Of a DNA stretch of 64,000 nt, positions 6,783-15,167 are shown piece after piece; positions within the stretch are counted from its first letter, which is position 1; every line of letters begins with the position of its first letter. The translations under genes were made by a program, and so were the position numbers. The DNA lies in NCBI RefSeq assembly GCF_014596575.1, contig NZ_NASZ01000003.1:124001-188000 (forward strand), written 5' to 3'. Source of the stretch: Flavobacterium pokkalii (GTDB taxonomy: Bacteria; Bacteroidota; Bacteroidia; Flavobacteriales; Flavobacteriaceae). A model generated the notes under the pieces. The model ran no database searches. It was not told the origin of the DNA and saw only the letters and a program-made list of their open reading frames with translations.

Positions 6783-9326
6783 TTATAATTTCAAATTTCG
6801 CAATCGCAATGCATTGGTAATCACTGAAACCGAACTAAAACTCATCGCCAAAGCCGCAATCATCGGTGACAATAAAATTCCAAAAACCGGATATAAAACC
6901 CCTGCCGCAATAGGAATTCCGATAACATTATAGAAAAAGGCAAAAAACAAATTCTGATGAATGTTTTTCATTACCGCCTGACTCAATTCTTTGGCTTTCA
7001 CAATTCCCTGTAAATCGCCTTTTACCAAAGTAATTTTAGCACTTTCAATGGCAACATCCGTTCCAGTTCCCATCGCAATCCCCACATCCGACTGTGCCAA
7101 TGCCGGAGCATCATTGATTCCATCACCGGCCATTGCGACAATTTTTCCTTCCGACTGTAATTTTTGGATTACTTTCAATTTGTCTTCCGGCAAACAACCC
7201 GCCTGAAAAGAACTCAATTGCAAAGCATTGGCCACTGCCTCAGCCGTATTCTTATTATCTCCGGTCAGCATCACCACTTCCACTCCTTTTTGCATCAACT
7301 CTTTGACCGCCGCCGCGCTATTGGTTTTTATCGCATCCGTAATCACCACAAATCCCAAAACCGAACGATCAACAGCAATATAAGAAACGGTTTTCCCCAG
7401 TTTTTGCTCGGCAATAACCTGCTCTTCAATAGTTGAAGAAATTGTTATCTTACTATCTTCCAAAAGTTTTTTATTACCCAAAAACACTTGTTTTCCCTCA
7501 ACAATCCCCTTTACACCTTTTCCGGTAATGGCTTCAAAGTTTTCAGCGGCAGTTAAAGTTATGTTTTTCGCTTTCGCAAAAGAAACGATAGCCTGTGCCA
7601 AAGGATGTTCGCTATATTGATTAACAGATGCAATTGCCTGAAGTGCCTCATTTTCCTTTTCGTCATAAACCTGAATGTGCTCCACCGAAGGTTTTCCTTC
7701 TGTCAAGGTTCCGGTTTTATCCGTAATTAAAACATTTACCTTATTCATGTTCTCCAAAGCTTCGGCATTTTTTATCAAAACCCCGAATTGCGCTCCCTTA
7801 CCCACTCCAACCATTACCGACATGGGTGTTGCCAATCCCAAAGCACAGGGACAGGCAATAATTAAAACCGCAACCGCATTGATAAATCCGTAAATGAGTG
7901 CATTTTCCTGAGGCCCAAATTGCGCCCAAACAAAAAAAGTAATTACAGCCACCAACACTACTATTGGTACAAAATATTTTGAAATTCGATCGGCTAATTT
8001 TTGAATGGGCGCTCTGGAACGGCTGGCATCATTCACCATTTGTACAATTTGCGACAATAAGGTTTCGGCTCCTACCTTTTCGGCCAGCATCAAAAAAGAT
8101 TTATTTCCGTTGATGGTTCCTGCAACCACAGCATCACCTTTCTTTTTATCTACCGGAATAGGTTCTCCGGTAATCATAGATTCATCAATTGTACTTTCTC
8201 CCTCCGTTATTTTCCCATCAACCGGAATTTTGTCTCCCGGTTTCACACGCAACAAATCGCCTTTTTTAATCGCATCGATAGCAATCACTTTATCAGCACC
8301 ATTTTCTACCAAAACAGCTTCGGTAGGCACTAATTTCAACAATTCCTTAATGGCTCCACTGGTACGGCTGTGGGCTCTGGCTTCTAACAACTGTCCTAAC
8401 AAAACCAGTGTTAAAATCACGGTTGTGGCTTCAAAATACAAATGCACCGTTCCCATTTCAGTTTTAAATTCTGCCGGAAAAAAATCAGGAAACAACAATC
8501 CAAATACACTGAACAAGAAAGCCACACCAGCACCAATTCCGATAAGCGTGAACATATTCAAATTCCAACTTATTATTGATTTCCAGGCACGTTCAAAAAA
8601 CATCCAACTGGCATAAAAAACAACCGGAAGCGACAACACAAACTGCACCCAATTCCAGCTTTTCATATCCATCAGCTGCATTAACGGATTATTAGGAATC
8701 ATATCCGACATGGCAATAATGAAAATAGGCAGCGTAAATACTACGGCAATTTTCATTTTTTTAAGCAAATACGTATAGGTTTTATTTTCTTCGTTTTCGA
8801 CAGGTTTCATGGGTACCAAATCCATTCCGCAAATAGGACAGGAACCCGGTTCGTCCTTAATCACTTCCGGATGCATGGGACAGCTATATTGGGTTTTAGC
8901 AATTGTAATTTCAGGGGCTTTTACTAAATCCATTCCGCAAACCGGACAACTTCCGGGTTTATCATACACCTTATCTCCTTCGCAAAACATAGGGCAATAA
9001 TATTTCCCGGCTTGTTTTGCGGACAATTCCGGATTCACTTTCGGCTGATGATGATGCGAATGAGAAGAAGTCCCGCAACAGGATTTGGATTCCGGTTTCG
9101 GTTTATCTTTAGCTTCAGGATGAGTCATTTCGATGGTATAATTTCCGGCATTTGCCAAAACTTCCTGTAATTGAGCAGTAGGCAAATGTTTTTCCATCTG
9201 AATAATTGCTTCCGGCGGATTCAACGTAACCTTTGCTTCAATGCCTTCAATAGTATTCAGCGTTTTTTCAACCTTGGTTCGACAACCGTCGCAACTCATT
9301 CCTGTGACTGTATAAGTATGTTTCAT
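6783..9326 (-). CDS. copA: Copper-translocating P1B-type ATPase
   Basis: An 847-residue inner-membrane pump that exports Cu(I) or similar metals using ATP. Order of parts: HMA domain with GMSCDGC (C12, C15); a His-rich linker after KSCCG; two heavy-metal-binding motifs (CPMFCEGDK...CPVCGMDL, 111-134, and CPMHPEV...CPICGMDL, 149-170). Then come eight membrane segments with the ion-binding CPC at 492-494, actuator TGE at 387-389, phosphorylated DKTGT at 536, HP motif in SEHPLAQAI, and hinge GDGINDAP. The doubled binding motif before the membrane domain is a Bacteroidota trait. It is downstream of a terminator and upstream of the MOSC gene. Being in a Cus-type island makes copper (or silver) the likely substrate. 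Confidence 0.94.
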   Translation of the reverse strand: MKHTYTVTGMSCDGCRTKVEKTLNTIEGIEAKVTLNPPEAIIQMEKHLPTAQLQEVLANAGNYTIEMTHPEAKDKPKPESKSCCGTSSHSHHHQPKVNPELSAKQAGKYYCPMFCEGDKVYDKPGSCPVCGMDLVKAPEITIAKTQYSCPMHPEVIKDEPGSCPICGMDLVPMKPVENEENKTYTYLLKKMKIAVVFTLPIFIIAMSDMIPNNPLMQLMDMKSWNWVQFVLSLPVVFYASWMFFERAWKSIISWNLNMFTLIGIGAGVAFLFSVFGLLFPDFFPAEFKTEMGTVHLYFEATTVILTLVLLGQLLEARAHSRTSGAIKELLKLVPTEAVLVENGADKVIAIDAIKKGDLLRVKPGDKIPVDGKITEGESTIDESMITGEPIPVDKKKGDAVVAGTINGNKSFLMLAEKVGAETLLSQIVQMVNDASRSRAPIQKLADRISKYFVPIVVLVAVITFFVWAQFGPQENALIYGFINAVAVLIIACPCALGLATPMSVMVGVGKGAQFGVLIKNAEALENMNKVNVLITDKTGTLTEGKPSVEHIQVYDEKENEALQAIASVNQYSEHPLAQAIVSFAKAKNITLTAAENFEAITGKGVKGIVEGKQVFLGNKKLLEDSKITISSTIEEQVIAEQKLGKTVSYIAVDRSVLGFVVITDAIKTNSAAAVKELMQKGVEVVMLTGDNKNTAEAVANALQLSSFQAGCLPEDKLKVIQKLQSEGKIVAMAGDGINDAPALAQSDVGIAMGTGTDVAIESAKITLVKGDLQGIVKAKELSQAVMKNIHQNLFFAFFYNVIGIPIAAGVLYPVFGILLSPMIAALAMSFSSVSVITNALRLRNLKL

Positions 9327-9339
9327 GATTATAAACGAT

Positions 9340-9372
9340 AAAAATAAGTCCCGTAAAAACAGGACTCTTTCA
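9340..9372 (-). terminator. Terminator between the HMBD protein gene and copA
   Basis: On the minus strand, AGTCCTG (9366-9360) pairs with CGGGACT (9353-9347) using one G-U pair, followed by TATTTTT. It lies about 35 bases past the stop of the 9399-9788 gene. Confidence 0.65.
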
Positions 9373-9398
9373 ATTAAAAAATATAAATTCTAAACTAT

Positions 9399-9788
9399 TT
9401 ATTCTTCCGAATCCATGTTTTTATGCATCTCTTCTTTCATCTTAGGCATGTCTTCCTTCATACTTTTCATCGCTTTCATATCCATACCACATTTAGGACA
9501 TTTGCCCGGTTTGTCACTCATTTCGTTAGGATGCATCGGACAGCAAAATTTATCAGCATGCTTCTCGGCTTTCATTTTTTTATGTTTGCCTTCTTTCATT
9601 TTTTTAGCCACCAAATCCATCCCGCATTTAGGACATTTTCCGGGTTGGTCACTTTTCACTTCCGGATGCATCGGACAAGTGTACATGGCTTTTTGAGCTT
9701 CTTTTTTAGAAGCTTTTTCGGTGGTTTGAGCAACAGCTGTTACCGAAACCGCTAAGAACAGGCTTAGCAAAAGGAGTATTTTTTTCAT
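9399..9788 (-). CDS. Secreted protein with two heavy-metal-binding motifs
   Basis: 129 residues with a cleavable signal peptide (MKKILLLLSLFLAVSVTAVAQ). The mature part is two copies of the HMBD motif, YTCPMHPEVKSDQPGKCPKC-GMDL and FCCPMHPNEMSDKPGKCPKC-GMDM, joined by Lys/Met/His-rich linkers and ending in a Met- and Lys-rich tail. Cys and Met ligands spaced like this bind Cu(I) or related soft metals. A role as periplasmic metal sponge or carrier to the neighbouring pump is inferred from context. It is transcribed toward copA but a terminator separates them. Confidence 0.8.
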   Translation of the reverse strand: MKKILLLLSLFLAVSVTAVAQTTEKASKKEAQKAMYTCPMHPEVKSDQPGKCPKCGMDLVAKKMKEGKHKKMKAEKHADKFCCPMHPNEMSDKPGKCPKCGMDMKAMKSMKEDMPKMKEEMHKNMDSEE

Positions 9789-9884
9789 GATTTTATTAAT
9801 TTATTTTTGGTTATTTTCTTAATCCAAAGTTCAGAAAATCATGCCTTTTTTGCCTTGTACAATTTTGATAAAGATTTGTAAAAT

Positions 9885-10445
9885 TTACAATTTATCAATC
9901 TGTTTCCGGCTATTTTCCTGAGATTGTTTGTAAGCCGTAGGCGAAAATCCGGTAATTTTTTTAAACTGATTACTCAAATGTGCTACATCAGTATAATTGA
10001 GTTGAAAGGCGATTTCACTCAAACTTAACTCATTATAATTCATCAGTTCTTTTACTTTTTCAATCTTTTGTGTAATAAAATAATGCTCGATGGTAATACC
10101 TTCATTTTCCGAAAACAAATTGCTCAACGCATTATAATCCTGTTTTAAATCTTCGGCGAGATATGTGGACAAATTAATTTTGAGCTGGTCTTTTTGATAA
10201 TGCACCAAATTGACAATCAGGTTTTTTATTCGCTCAATAGTTTGGCTTATTTTGTCATCCAATAATTCAAAACCCAAGTCTTTCAAATTTTCAGACAACT
10301 GTTGTTTTTCGGTTTCCGTAAGTGGATTTTCAATTTCAGCTTCTCCTAATTTTAAGGCGCGCACCGAAATATCCATTTCTTCCAATAGCTTTTTGACGGC
10401 CATTTCACAACGGGCACAAACCATATTTTTGATATAAATTTTCAT
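9885..10445 (-). CDS. AraC-family regulator with HMA-like N-terminus
   Basis: 186 residues. The first 60 residues resemble a ferredoxin-like HMA domain, with MVCARC at the metal-binding loop (Cys10, Cys13). Residues 100-180 are an AraC-type double helix-turn-helix region, with LSLSEIAFQLNYTDVAHLSN, then QFKKITGFSPTAYK. An HMA-like sensor on an AraC DNA-binding domain suggests direct metal sensing, likely controlling this island. That is inferred from domain and place, not shown. It lies between the efflux operon (ending at a terminator at 10475) and the small HMBD gene. It is longer at the N-terminus than a bare AraC DNA-binding domain but lacks the usual cupin. Confidence 0.8.
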   Translation of the reverse strand: MKIYIKNMVCARCEMAVKKLLEEMDISVRALKLGEAEIENPLTETEKQQLSENLKDLGFELLDDKISQTIERIKNLIVNLVHYQKDQLKINLSTYLAEDLKQDYNALSNLFSENEGITIEHYFITQKIEKVKELMNYNELSLSEIAFQLNYTDVAHLSNQFKKITGFSPTAYKQSQENSRKQIDKL

Positions 10446-10474
10446 TTGAAAATTATTTTAAAACTGTTTTTAAA

Positions 10475-10512
10475 CAAAAAAATCCCAACTTAGAAAAACG
10501 AAGTCAGGATTT
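10475..10512 (-). terminator. Terminator of the cus-type operon
   Basis: On the minus strand, AATCCTGACTT (10511-10501) and AAGTTGGGATT (10491-10481) form an 11-base-pair stem with two wobble pairs, followed by TTTTTTTG. It lies 40 bases after the DUF3347 gene stop. Confidence 0.8.
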
Positions 10513-10553
10513 GGATTGCTTTCATCAACTACACTAATTAAGTTGGAAAAAGA

Positions 10554-11252
10554 TTATTTAATTTCTTTAATCATGCCTCCGCATTCAAGCATTTCGGAAC
10601 CATAATACGGATTTTTGATGGCTTTAAATTCACTAATCCAATACCCGCTTTTTCCTTCGTTATACATTGGACAATAATCCTGATACAAATGCTGACTGCT
10701 CCCAAAAGTGGCAATCAAAGTCGAAATATCTTTGCTTAAAACCGCAAAATACTTTCTTTGCAAATCCATTTTAGTCTCATTCTTAGCGATTAATCCGGCT
10801 TGGATTTTAGCATCGTCAGTACTATTTAAATATTTTGTCAATAATTTGGAATCAATTTTTGTAACATCAGTTGCCGAAACTGCTTTTTCAAAATCGGCTG
10901 CCGCAGTAGCTGCTTCTTTTGCATTATCGGCTGCCAAAGCGTTTTTGATTTTCAAATAAGCATTGATAATCGCATCAGTAGAAACGGAAGCTTTCACGGC
11001 ATCGCTCACCTCAGCAATTTCAACTTTAGTGTCTGCCGATTCTTCTCCTGCTTTTACGGGTTCTAAATCCATTCCGCATTTACTGCACACATCGCCTTTT
11101 TTTCCTGTAATTTCCGGATGCATCGGACAACTGTATTGCACATCGGATTTAACAATCACCTGTCCTTCAGCTTCTTTTTCTTCTTTATTTTTTTGATTAC
11201 AACTTACTAAGGCAAGTGTTAACATGAAGCAGGAAAACATTATTTTTTTCAT
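10554..11252 (-). CDS. Lipoprotein with HMBD motif and DUF3347 domain
   Basis: 232 residues. The N-terminus is a lipoprotein signal (LALVSC). Next is one HMBD motif ([24 protein letters not shown]). The bulk (about 85-230) is a DUF3347 domain, ending in the characteristic DYCPMYNEGKSGYWIS and MLECGGMIKEI blocks with conserved Cys and Met. Such proteins travel with CusA/CusB-type efflux genes in Bacteroidota and are thought to bind Cu; the exact role is unknown. It is the last gene of the operon that runs from about 19.3 kb. A 167-base gap separates it from the upstream adaptor gene; the gap holds only a GTACC-GAA-GGTAC dyad at 11318-11330. Confidence 0.82.
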   Translation of the reverse strand: MKKIMFSCFMLTLALVSCNQKNKEEKEAEGQVIVKSDVQYSCPMHPEITGKKGDVCSKCGMDLEPVKAGEESADTKVEIAEVSDAVKASVSTDAIINAYLKIKNALAADNAKEAATAAADFEKAVSATDVTKIDSKLLTKYLNSTDDAKIQAGLIAKNETKMDLQRKYFAVLSKDISTLIATFGSSQHLYQDYCPMYNEGKSGYWISEFKAIKNPYYGSEMLECGGMIKEIK

Positions 11253-11419
11253 TTTTTTTTATTTTTTAATCGTTAAAACTAATTGGTTCTTTTTTATAAT
11301 TTATTTTCACGTAAACTGTACCGAAGGTACGACATCTGGATAAAATTTCCCATTTTTGATGACATGCTTTGTTTAAAAATTTCAATCACAGCGCATCTTT
11401 TGTAGCAAAATTGATTCCG

Positions 11420-12631
11420 CTACATTTTCATTCCCTCCATGGGATCTTTTCCTTTTCTAAATTTATATTCACTATTAATGGCATAAGCACCGGTAATTAC
11501 CACTTTTTTATCCGAATCCAACGGGGAAGTAATTTCAACCATTCCCTCCGATTCTACGCCGGTTGTCACCATCACATTTTCAAAAACACCGTGACTTTTT
11601 TCCAGCCAGATAAACGTGGCATTTTCATCTCTGATAACCGCATCAACAGGAACAAAAATTCCTTTTCGCATCGTCATTTTTAATCGGACAATAGCCTGCA
11701 TTCCCGGTTTTAAATCCAAACGGGGATTAGGAACTTCCATTCGGACAAATAACAACCTGGAATTAGGATCAATTTCCGGATTAATGAAAACCACCTGTGC
11801 CTGCACAGACTGATTCGGATAATCCACAAAAGACAAAGTTGCCGTTTGCCCCAAATGTAATTTATTGGCATAATTAACATTAACCTGAGTTTCGAGCCAC
11901 AAACTCCCTAAATCAGCCAGTTTAAGTATCGGTGTTCCTTCCATTACATAACTGCCTTCGGTAATGGCAATTTCCGAAACCGTTCCGCTGTAAGTGCTGT
12001 AAAAAGTAGTATAAGGAGAAACCTCTTTTTGCGTTCTAATGGCTTCAATCTGTTTTGGCGACAAGCCGTAAAACAACAGTTTCTGTTTGGCTGAAGCCAA
12101 AATATTTTGGGCATTTTTACCAAAATCTCCCGGCATACTCAGTTGTTTAAAAGCCGCCAGATAATCCTGTTTGGCTATCGCCAAATCTTCACTGTACAGC
12201 TGATACACCGGCTGATTTTTTTGCACAAAATCGCCTTCGGTTTTAACATACAACTTTTCTATTCTTCCCATCGCTCTGGACGAAATACTCTTAATTCGTT
12301 CCTGATTAACCGCCAGTATTCCGTTATAGCTTTCCTCCGGACTAGCTTGTGAAGCAACTAACGGAGCAGTCGTGATATTGCCCAATTTTAACTGTTGGTC
12401 GCTCAACGAAATTTCATTCGACTGGTCTTTATCTTTTTTCATCAAAGTTAATTCCATGTGACAAATAGGGCATTTTCCCGGTTTGTCTTCTTTCACCTGA
12501 GGATCCATCGAGCAGGTATAATACGCCTCTTCCTCAGAATGAAGATGCGCATCCTTACTCTTGGAATTACAGGACAAAAGCAAAACAAAAACCAACAAGC
12601 AAAGCCAACTTATTCTTCTAAATACTTTCAT
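11420..12631 (-). CDS. cusB: CusB-type RND periplasmic adaptor (first of two)
   Basis: 403 residues with a lipoprotein signal (FVLLLSC). An HMBD motif follows (CSMDPQVKEDKPGKCPIC then HMEL). Then come the adaptor hairpin and lipoyl-like halves (IEKLYVKTEGDFVQKNQPVY, 'SPYTTFYSTYSGTVSEIAIT') and a beta-barrel/membrane-proximal region with DLKPGMQAIVRL. CusB proteins link the inner-membrane CusA pump to the outer-membrane CusC channel and hand over Cu(I). It ends with a Met-rich tail (DPMEGMKM), a further likely metal site. The 47-base gap to the second adaptor implies cotranscription. Two non-identical adaptors for one pump is unusual. Confidence 0.88.
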   Translation of the reverse strand: MKVFRRISWLCLLVFVLLLSCNSKSKDAHLHSEEEAYYTCSMDPQVKEDKPGKCPICHMELTLMKKDKDQSNEISLSDQQLKLGNITTAPLVASQASPEESYNGILAVNQERIKSISSRAMGRIEKLYVKTEGDFVQKNQPVYQLYSEDLAIAKQDYLAAFKQLSMPGDFGKNAQNILASAKQKLLFYGLSPKQIEAIRTQKEVSPYTTFYSTYSGTVSEIAITEGSYVMEGTPILKLADLGSLWLETQVNVNYANKLHLGQTATLSFVDYPNQSVQAQVVFINPEIDPNSRLLFVRMEVPNPRLDLKPGMQAIVRLKMTMRKGIFVPVDAVIRDENATFIWLEKSHGVFENVMVTTGVESEGMVEITSPLDSDKKVVITGAYAINSEYKFRKGKDPMEGMKM

Positions 12632-12678
12632 TTTTTCTCTATTTTTTAGAATCGTTTTTTCTATTTCAACAATAGTTT

Positions 12679-13911
12679 CTAGCGAATAAAACTTTCACTA
12701 TCCATCAGATAGTATCCGTTTTCAGCTACCTCCTCTTCGGTGCTGATTCCGCTTAAAATTTGTATCCAGCCCTTTCTTTCAATTCCGGTTTTTACCTTAG
12801 TCGATTGAAATCCGTTACCTTTTTTCACAAATACAAGCTGATGACTTCCTAAACTCACCAAAGCTTGTTTGGGAAGCCAGATGCCCTTTTGCGAAAACGT
12901 TTCAATCTTTCCTTCTAATCGCAAACCAATTGGGAACTGCCGTTGCGCATTATTGAGGTACACCCTGATGCGATTGGTTTTTTCCGAAGGATTGAGTTGG
13001 GTTTCTACAAAATCTACTTTAACATTCACTACCTCATCCGGATCTAATTCACTCACAATCTGAATCGACTGTCCCGCTTTGATTTGACTGGCATAACCCT
13101 GTATCACATTAAATACGCCCCAGACTTTATCAGTACTAACCAACTGAAAAACCACGGTATTTTTAGTAATATAATCGCCCTCTTTCAACAAAGAAACTCC
13201 CGAAGCAGCGGTAGTTTTCATTCCATCATTGGTAGTATTACTTTTTGAACCACTCACAACACCACTAACCGGACTATAAATTGAAATTATCGGATTGACT
13301 CTTTGTGTTGTAACCAACGAATTAATCTGGTTTTTAGTCATGCCGTAAAGCAGTAATTTTTGTTTTAAAGCGTTTATAATTGGCTTATTCTCCGAATCAT
13401 TATGAATCAAATACAGAAAATTTTGCTGCTCGGTAAGCAATTCCGGACTGTACAAATCGAATAATTTTTGTCCTTTTGTTACTTTTTGGTACGCATAATT
13501 CACATACATTTTTTCGATTCTTCCGTTTACTCTTGCTGCAATATTTTCATAGGAATTCGCTTCATAAGTAACAATTCCCGGTAACTTTAGCTCGCTGCTT
13601 ATTGCGGTATCTTTGGCTCGGGTAGTTTTAAAATTTCCCGCCACAAACTGATTGGCCGGCTGAAGTAATTCTTCAACATCGGGACTTTGTGACTTTTCTT
13701 CTTCTACTGTTTTTTTGACCAAATCCATGCCGCAAATAGGACATTGTCCGGGTGCATTTCGAATAATTTCCGGATGCATCGGGCAGGTATAAACTGCTTC
13801 TTCATGCGAATGAGCGGACTCATTTTTAGATGTACCAACAAAATAATACACTGCAAATCCCAGCAATACAACTGCTATAGCCAACAAACCATATTTTAGA
13901 TAGTTGTTCAT
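12679..13911 (-). CDS. cusB: CusB-type RND periplasmic adaptor (second of two)
   Basis: 410 residues with one N-terminal membrane anchor (KYGLLAIAVVLLGFAVYYFV) rather than a lipobox. The HMBD motif is YTCPMHPEIIRNAPGQCPIC then GMDL. Adaptor blocks follow: GRIEKMYVNYAYQKVTKGQK, 'YSPELLTEQQNFLYL', a gap-filling SIYSPVSGVVSG, and KGIWLPKQALVSL near the end. It lies 2 bases from the CusC stop and shares the family and layout of the next adaptor but clearly differs in sequence. One may be the structural adaptor and the other may have specialised in metal delivery; that split is speculation. Confidence 0.88.
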   Translation of the reverse strand: MNNYLKYGLLAIAVVLLGFAVYYFVGTSKNESAHSHEEAVYTCPMHPEIIRNAPGQCPICGMDLVKKTVEEEKSQSPDVEELLQPANQFVAGNFKTTRAKDTAISSELKLPGIVTYEANSYENIAARVNGRIEKMYVNYAYQKVTKGQKLFDLYSPELLTEQQNFLYLIHNDSENKPIINALKQKLLLYGMTKNQINSLVTTQRVNPIISIYSPVSGVVSGSKSNTTNDGMKTTAASGVSLLKEGDYITKNTVVFQLVSTDKVWGVFNVIQGYASQIKAGQSIQIVSELDPDEVVNVKVDFVETQLNPSEKTNRIRVYLNNAQRQFPIGLRLEGKIETFSQKGIWLPKQALVSLGSHQLVFVKKGNGFQSTKVKTGIERKGWIQILSGISTEEEVAENGYYLMDSESFIR

Positions 13912-13913
13912 GT

Positions 13914-15167
13914 TTATTTTCTTTCTAGTTGTTTTTCAATTTCTACCTGAACATTCAAAATCATTTGCAATTTATCCAGCTTTTCCATTTGCGCCATATT
14001 GAGTGCTTCCCAGGCATCCAATACCACAAATAAATCGCCTGTATTGTTTTGCCAGGCTAAAACCGCCGTGTCATAATTGCGTTTCAAAGCCGGAATAATG
14101 TGCTTCTCAGCAATATCGTATTGCTTTTTCAGGCTGACCCATTCTGCCTGCATGCTGGAAATCATTCCCGATGCTTCATTCAGAATCATTTGTTTTTGCC
14201 ATTCCAGACTTTCGTTTTTAATCTTAAAACTATTAGCATTCGCCTTATTCATTTTTGTAGACCAGGGCATTGGCAGTTTAATCATTCCCATTAAAGTAAA
14301 TTGTTGCGGCATTTGACCAAAAGCAAACATGTGGTCGTATTTTATGCCAAATTCCGGCAGCTGTTTTGACTTTTCAATTTCCATTTTAAGTGTATTCAAC
14401 TCCATCGTTTTTTCGATTGCCTTAACATCGCTTCGGTTTTGAGCAAGCATAGTCACATCCGTTTGAAACGAATCGGCTTCTTTGAGCGTATAATTTGAAT
14501 CTATTTCAAAAAGCAAATTTTTATCTCTTGCCATCAGCGTATTGAGCGCAATTCGTTTTTGGGAGATTTCATTTTGCAGCATGAGTTCTTCACTTTGCAA
14601 AGCACTGTATTTGGATTTAGCCTTATAATACGTGGGTAATTTATCCATATTATACTGATAGCGGATTTCCATACTTTTAATCATGTAATCCAACAGCAAC
14701 AGATTTTCTTTGATAATTTTAATTTTTTTATCCAAAACCAGCCATTGGTAATAATTGGCTTTGGCCAAAGCATTCAACTGATTACCGGTATATTTTTTAT
14801 TTTCGGCTTCCACCGAAGACATGGCGTTCATGTAATTGGCTTCGGCTTTTTGTCGGGAAGCATTAGGAATCATTTGGGTAAACCCAACCATATACGCCCC
14901 CATTCCCCGACTCATTTCATCGGCTTTCCACATTTTAGTATTGTAAGGCGTCATAAAAAATCCGGTACTAATTTCGGGAGCCATCCAGCTTTTTGCTCCT
15001 TTTGCAGCGGCATCCATGCTTTGAATATCGGCTTCGTACATTTTTAGCTGAGGATTATTGTTTTGAATTTGCATCAAAATTTCATCCAATGAAAGCGTTT
15101 GTCCAGCAGCTGCTAAGACATTTAAAAGCAAAAAAACTATACTGATGTAATATTTACTAGTTTGCAT
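13914..15167 (-). CDS. cusC: CusC-type outer-membrane efflux channel (TolC family)
   Basis: 417 residues with a signal peptide (LLNVLAAAGQ). It has the TolC-family repeat of long helices and barrel strands: SLDEILMQIQNNNPQLKMYE at the start and a later 'MYEADIQSMDAAAKGAKSW'. It is Met-rich on the periplasmic side (MTPYNTKMWKADEMSRGMGA), fitting metal efflux. It forms the outer-membrane duct of the tripartite pump. Its start overlaps the end of the CusA C-terminal frame by 11 bases, so the genes are translationally coupled. Confidence 0.87.
   Translation of the reverse strand: MQTSKYYISIVFLLLNVLAAAGQTLSLDEILMQIQNNNPQLKMYEADIQSMDAAAKGAKSWMAPEISTGFFMTPYNTKMWKADEMSRGMGAYMVGFTQMIPNASRQKAEANYMNAMSSVEAENKKYTGNQLNALAKANYYQWLVLDKKIKIIKENLLLLDYMIKSMEIRYQYNMDKLPTYYKAKSKYSALQSEELMLQNEISQKRIALNTLMARDKNLLFEIDSNYTLKEADSFQTDVTMLAQNRSDVKAIEKTMELNTLKMEIEKSKQLPEFGIKYDHMFAFGQMPQQFTLMGMIKLPMPWSTKMNKANANSFKIKNESLEWQKQMILNEASGMISSMQAEWVSLKKQYDIAEKHIIPALKRNYDTAVLAWQNNTGDLFVVLDAWEALNMAQMEKLDKLQMILNVQVEIEKQLERK

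Noticed and set aside
8005..8616. 203-codon frame antisense to copA
   Set aside because: The copA frame has complete catalytic motifs; the antisense frame has no motifs and is a shadow.
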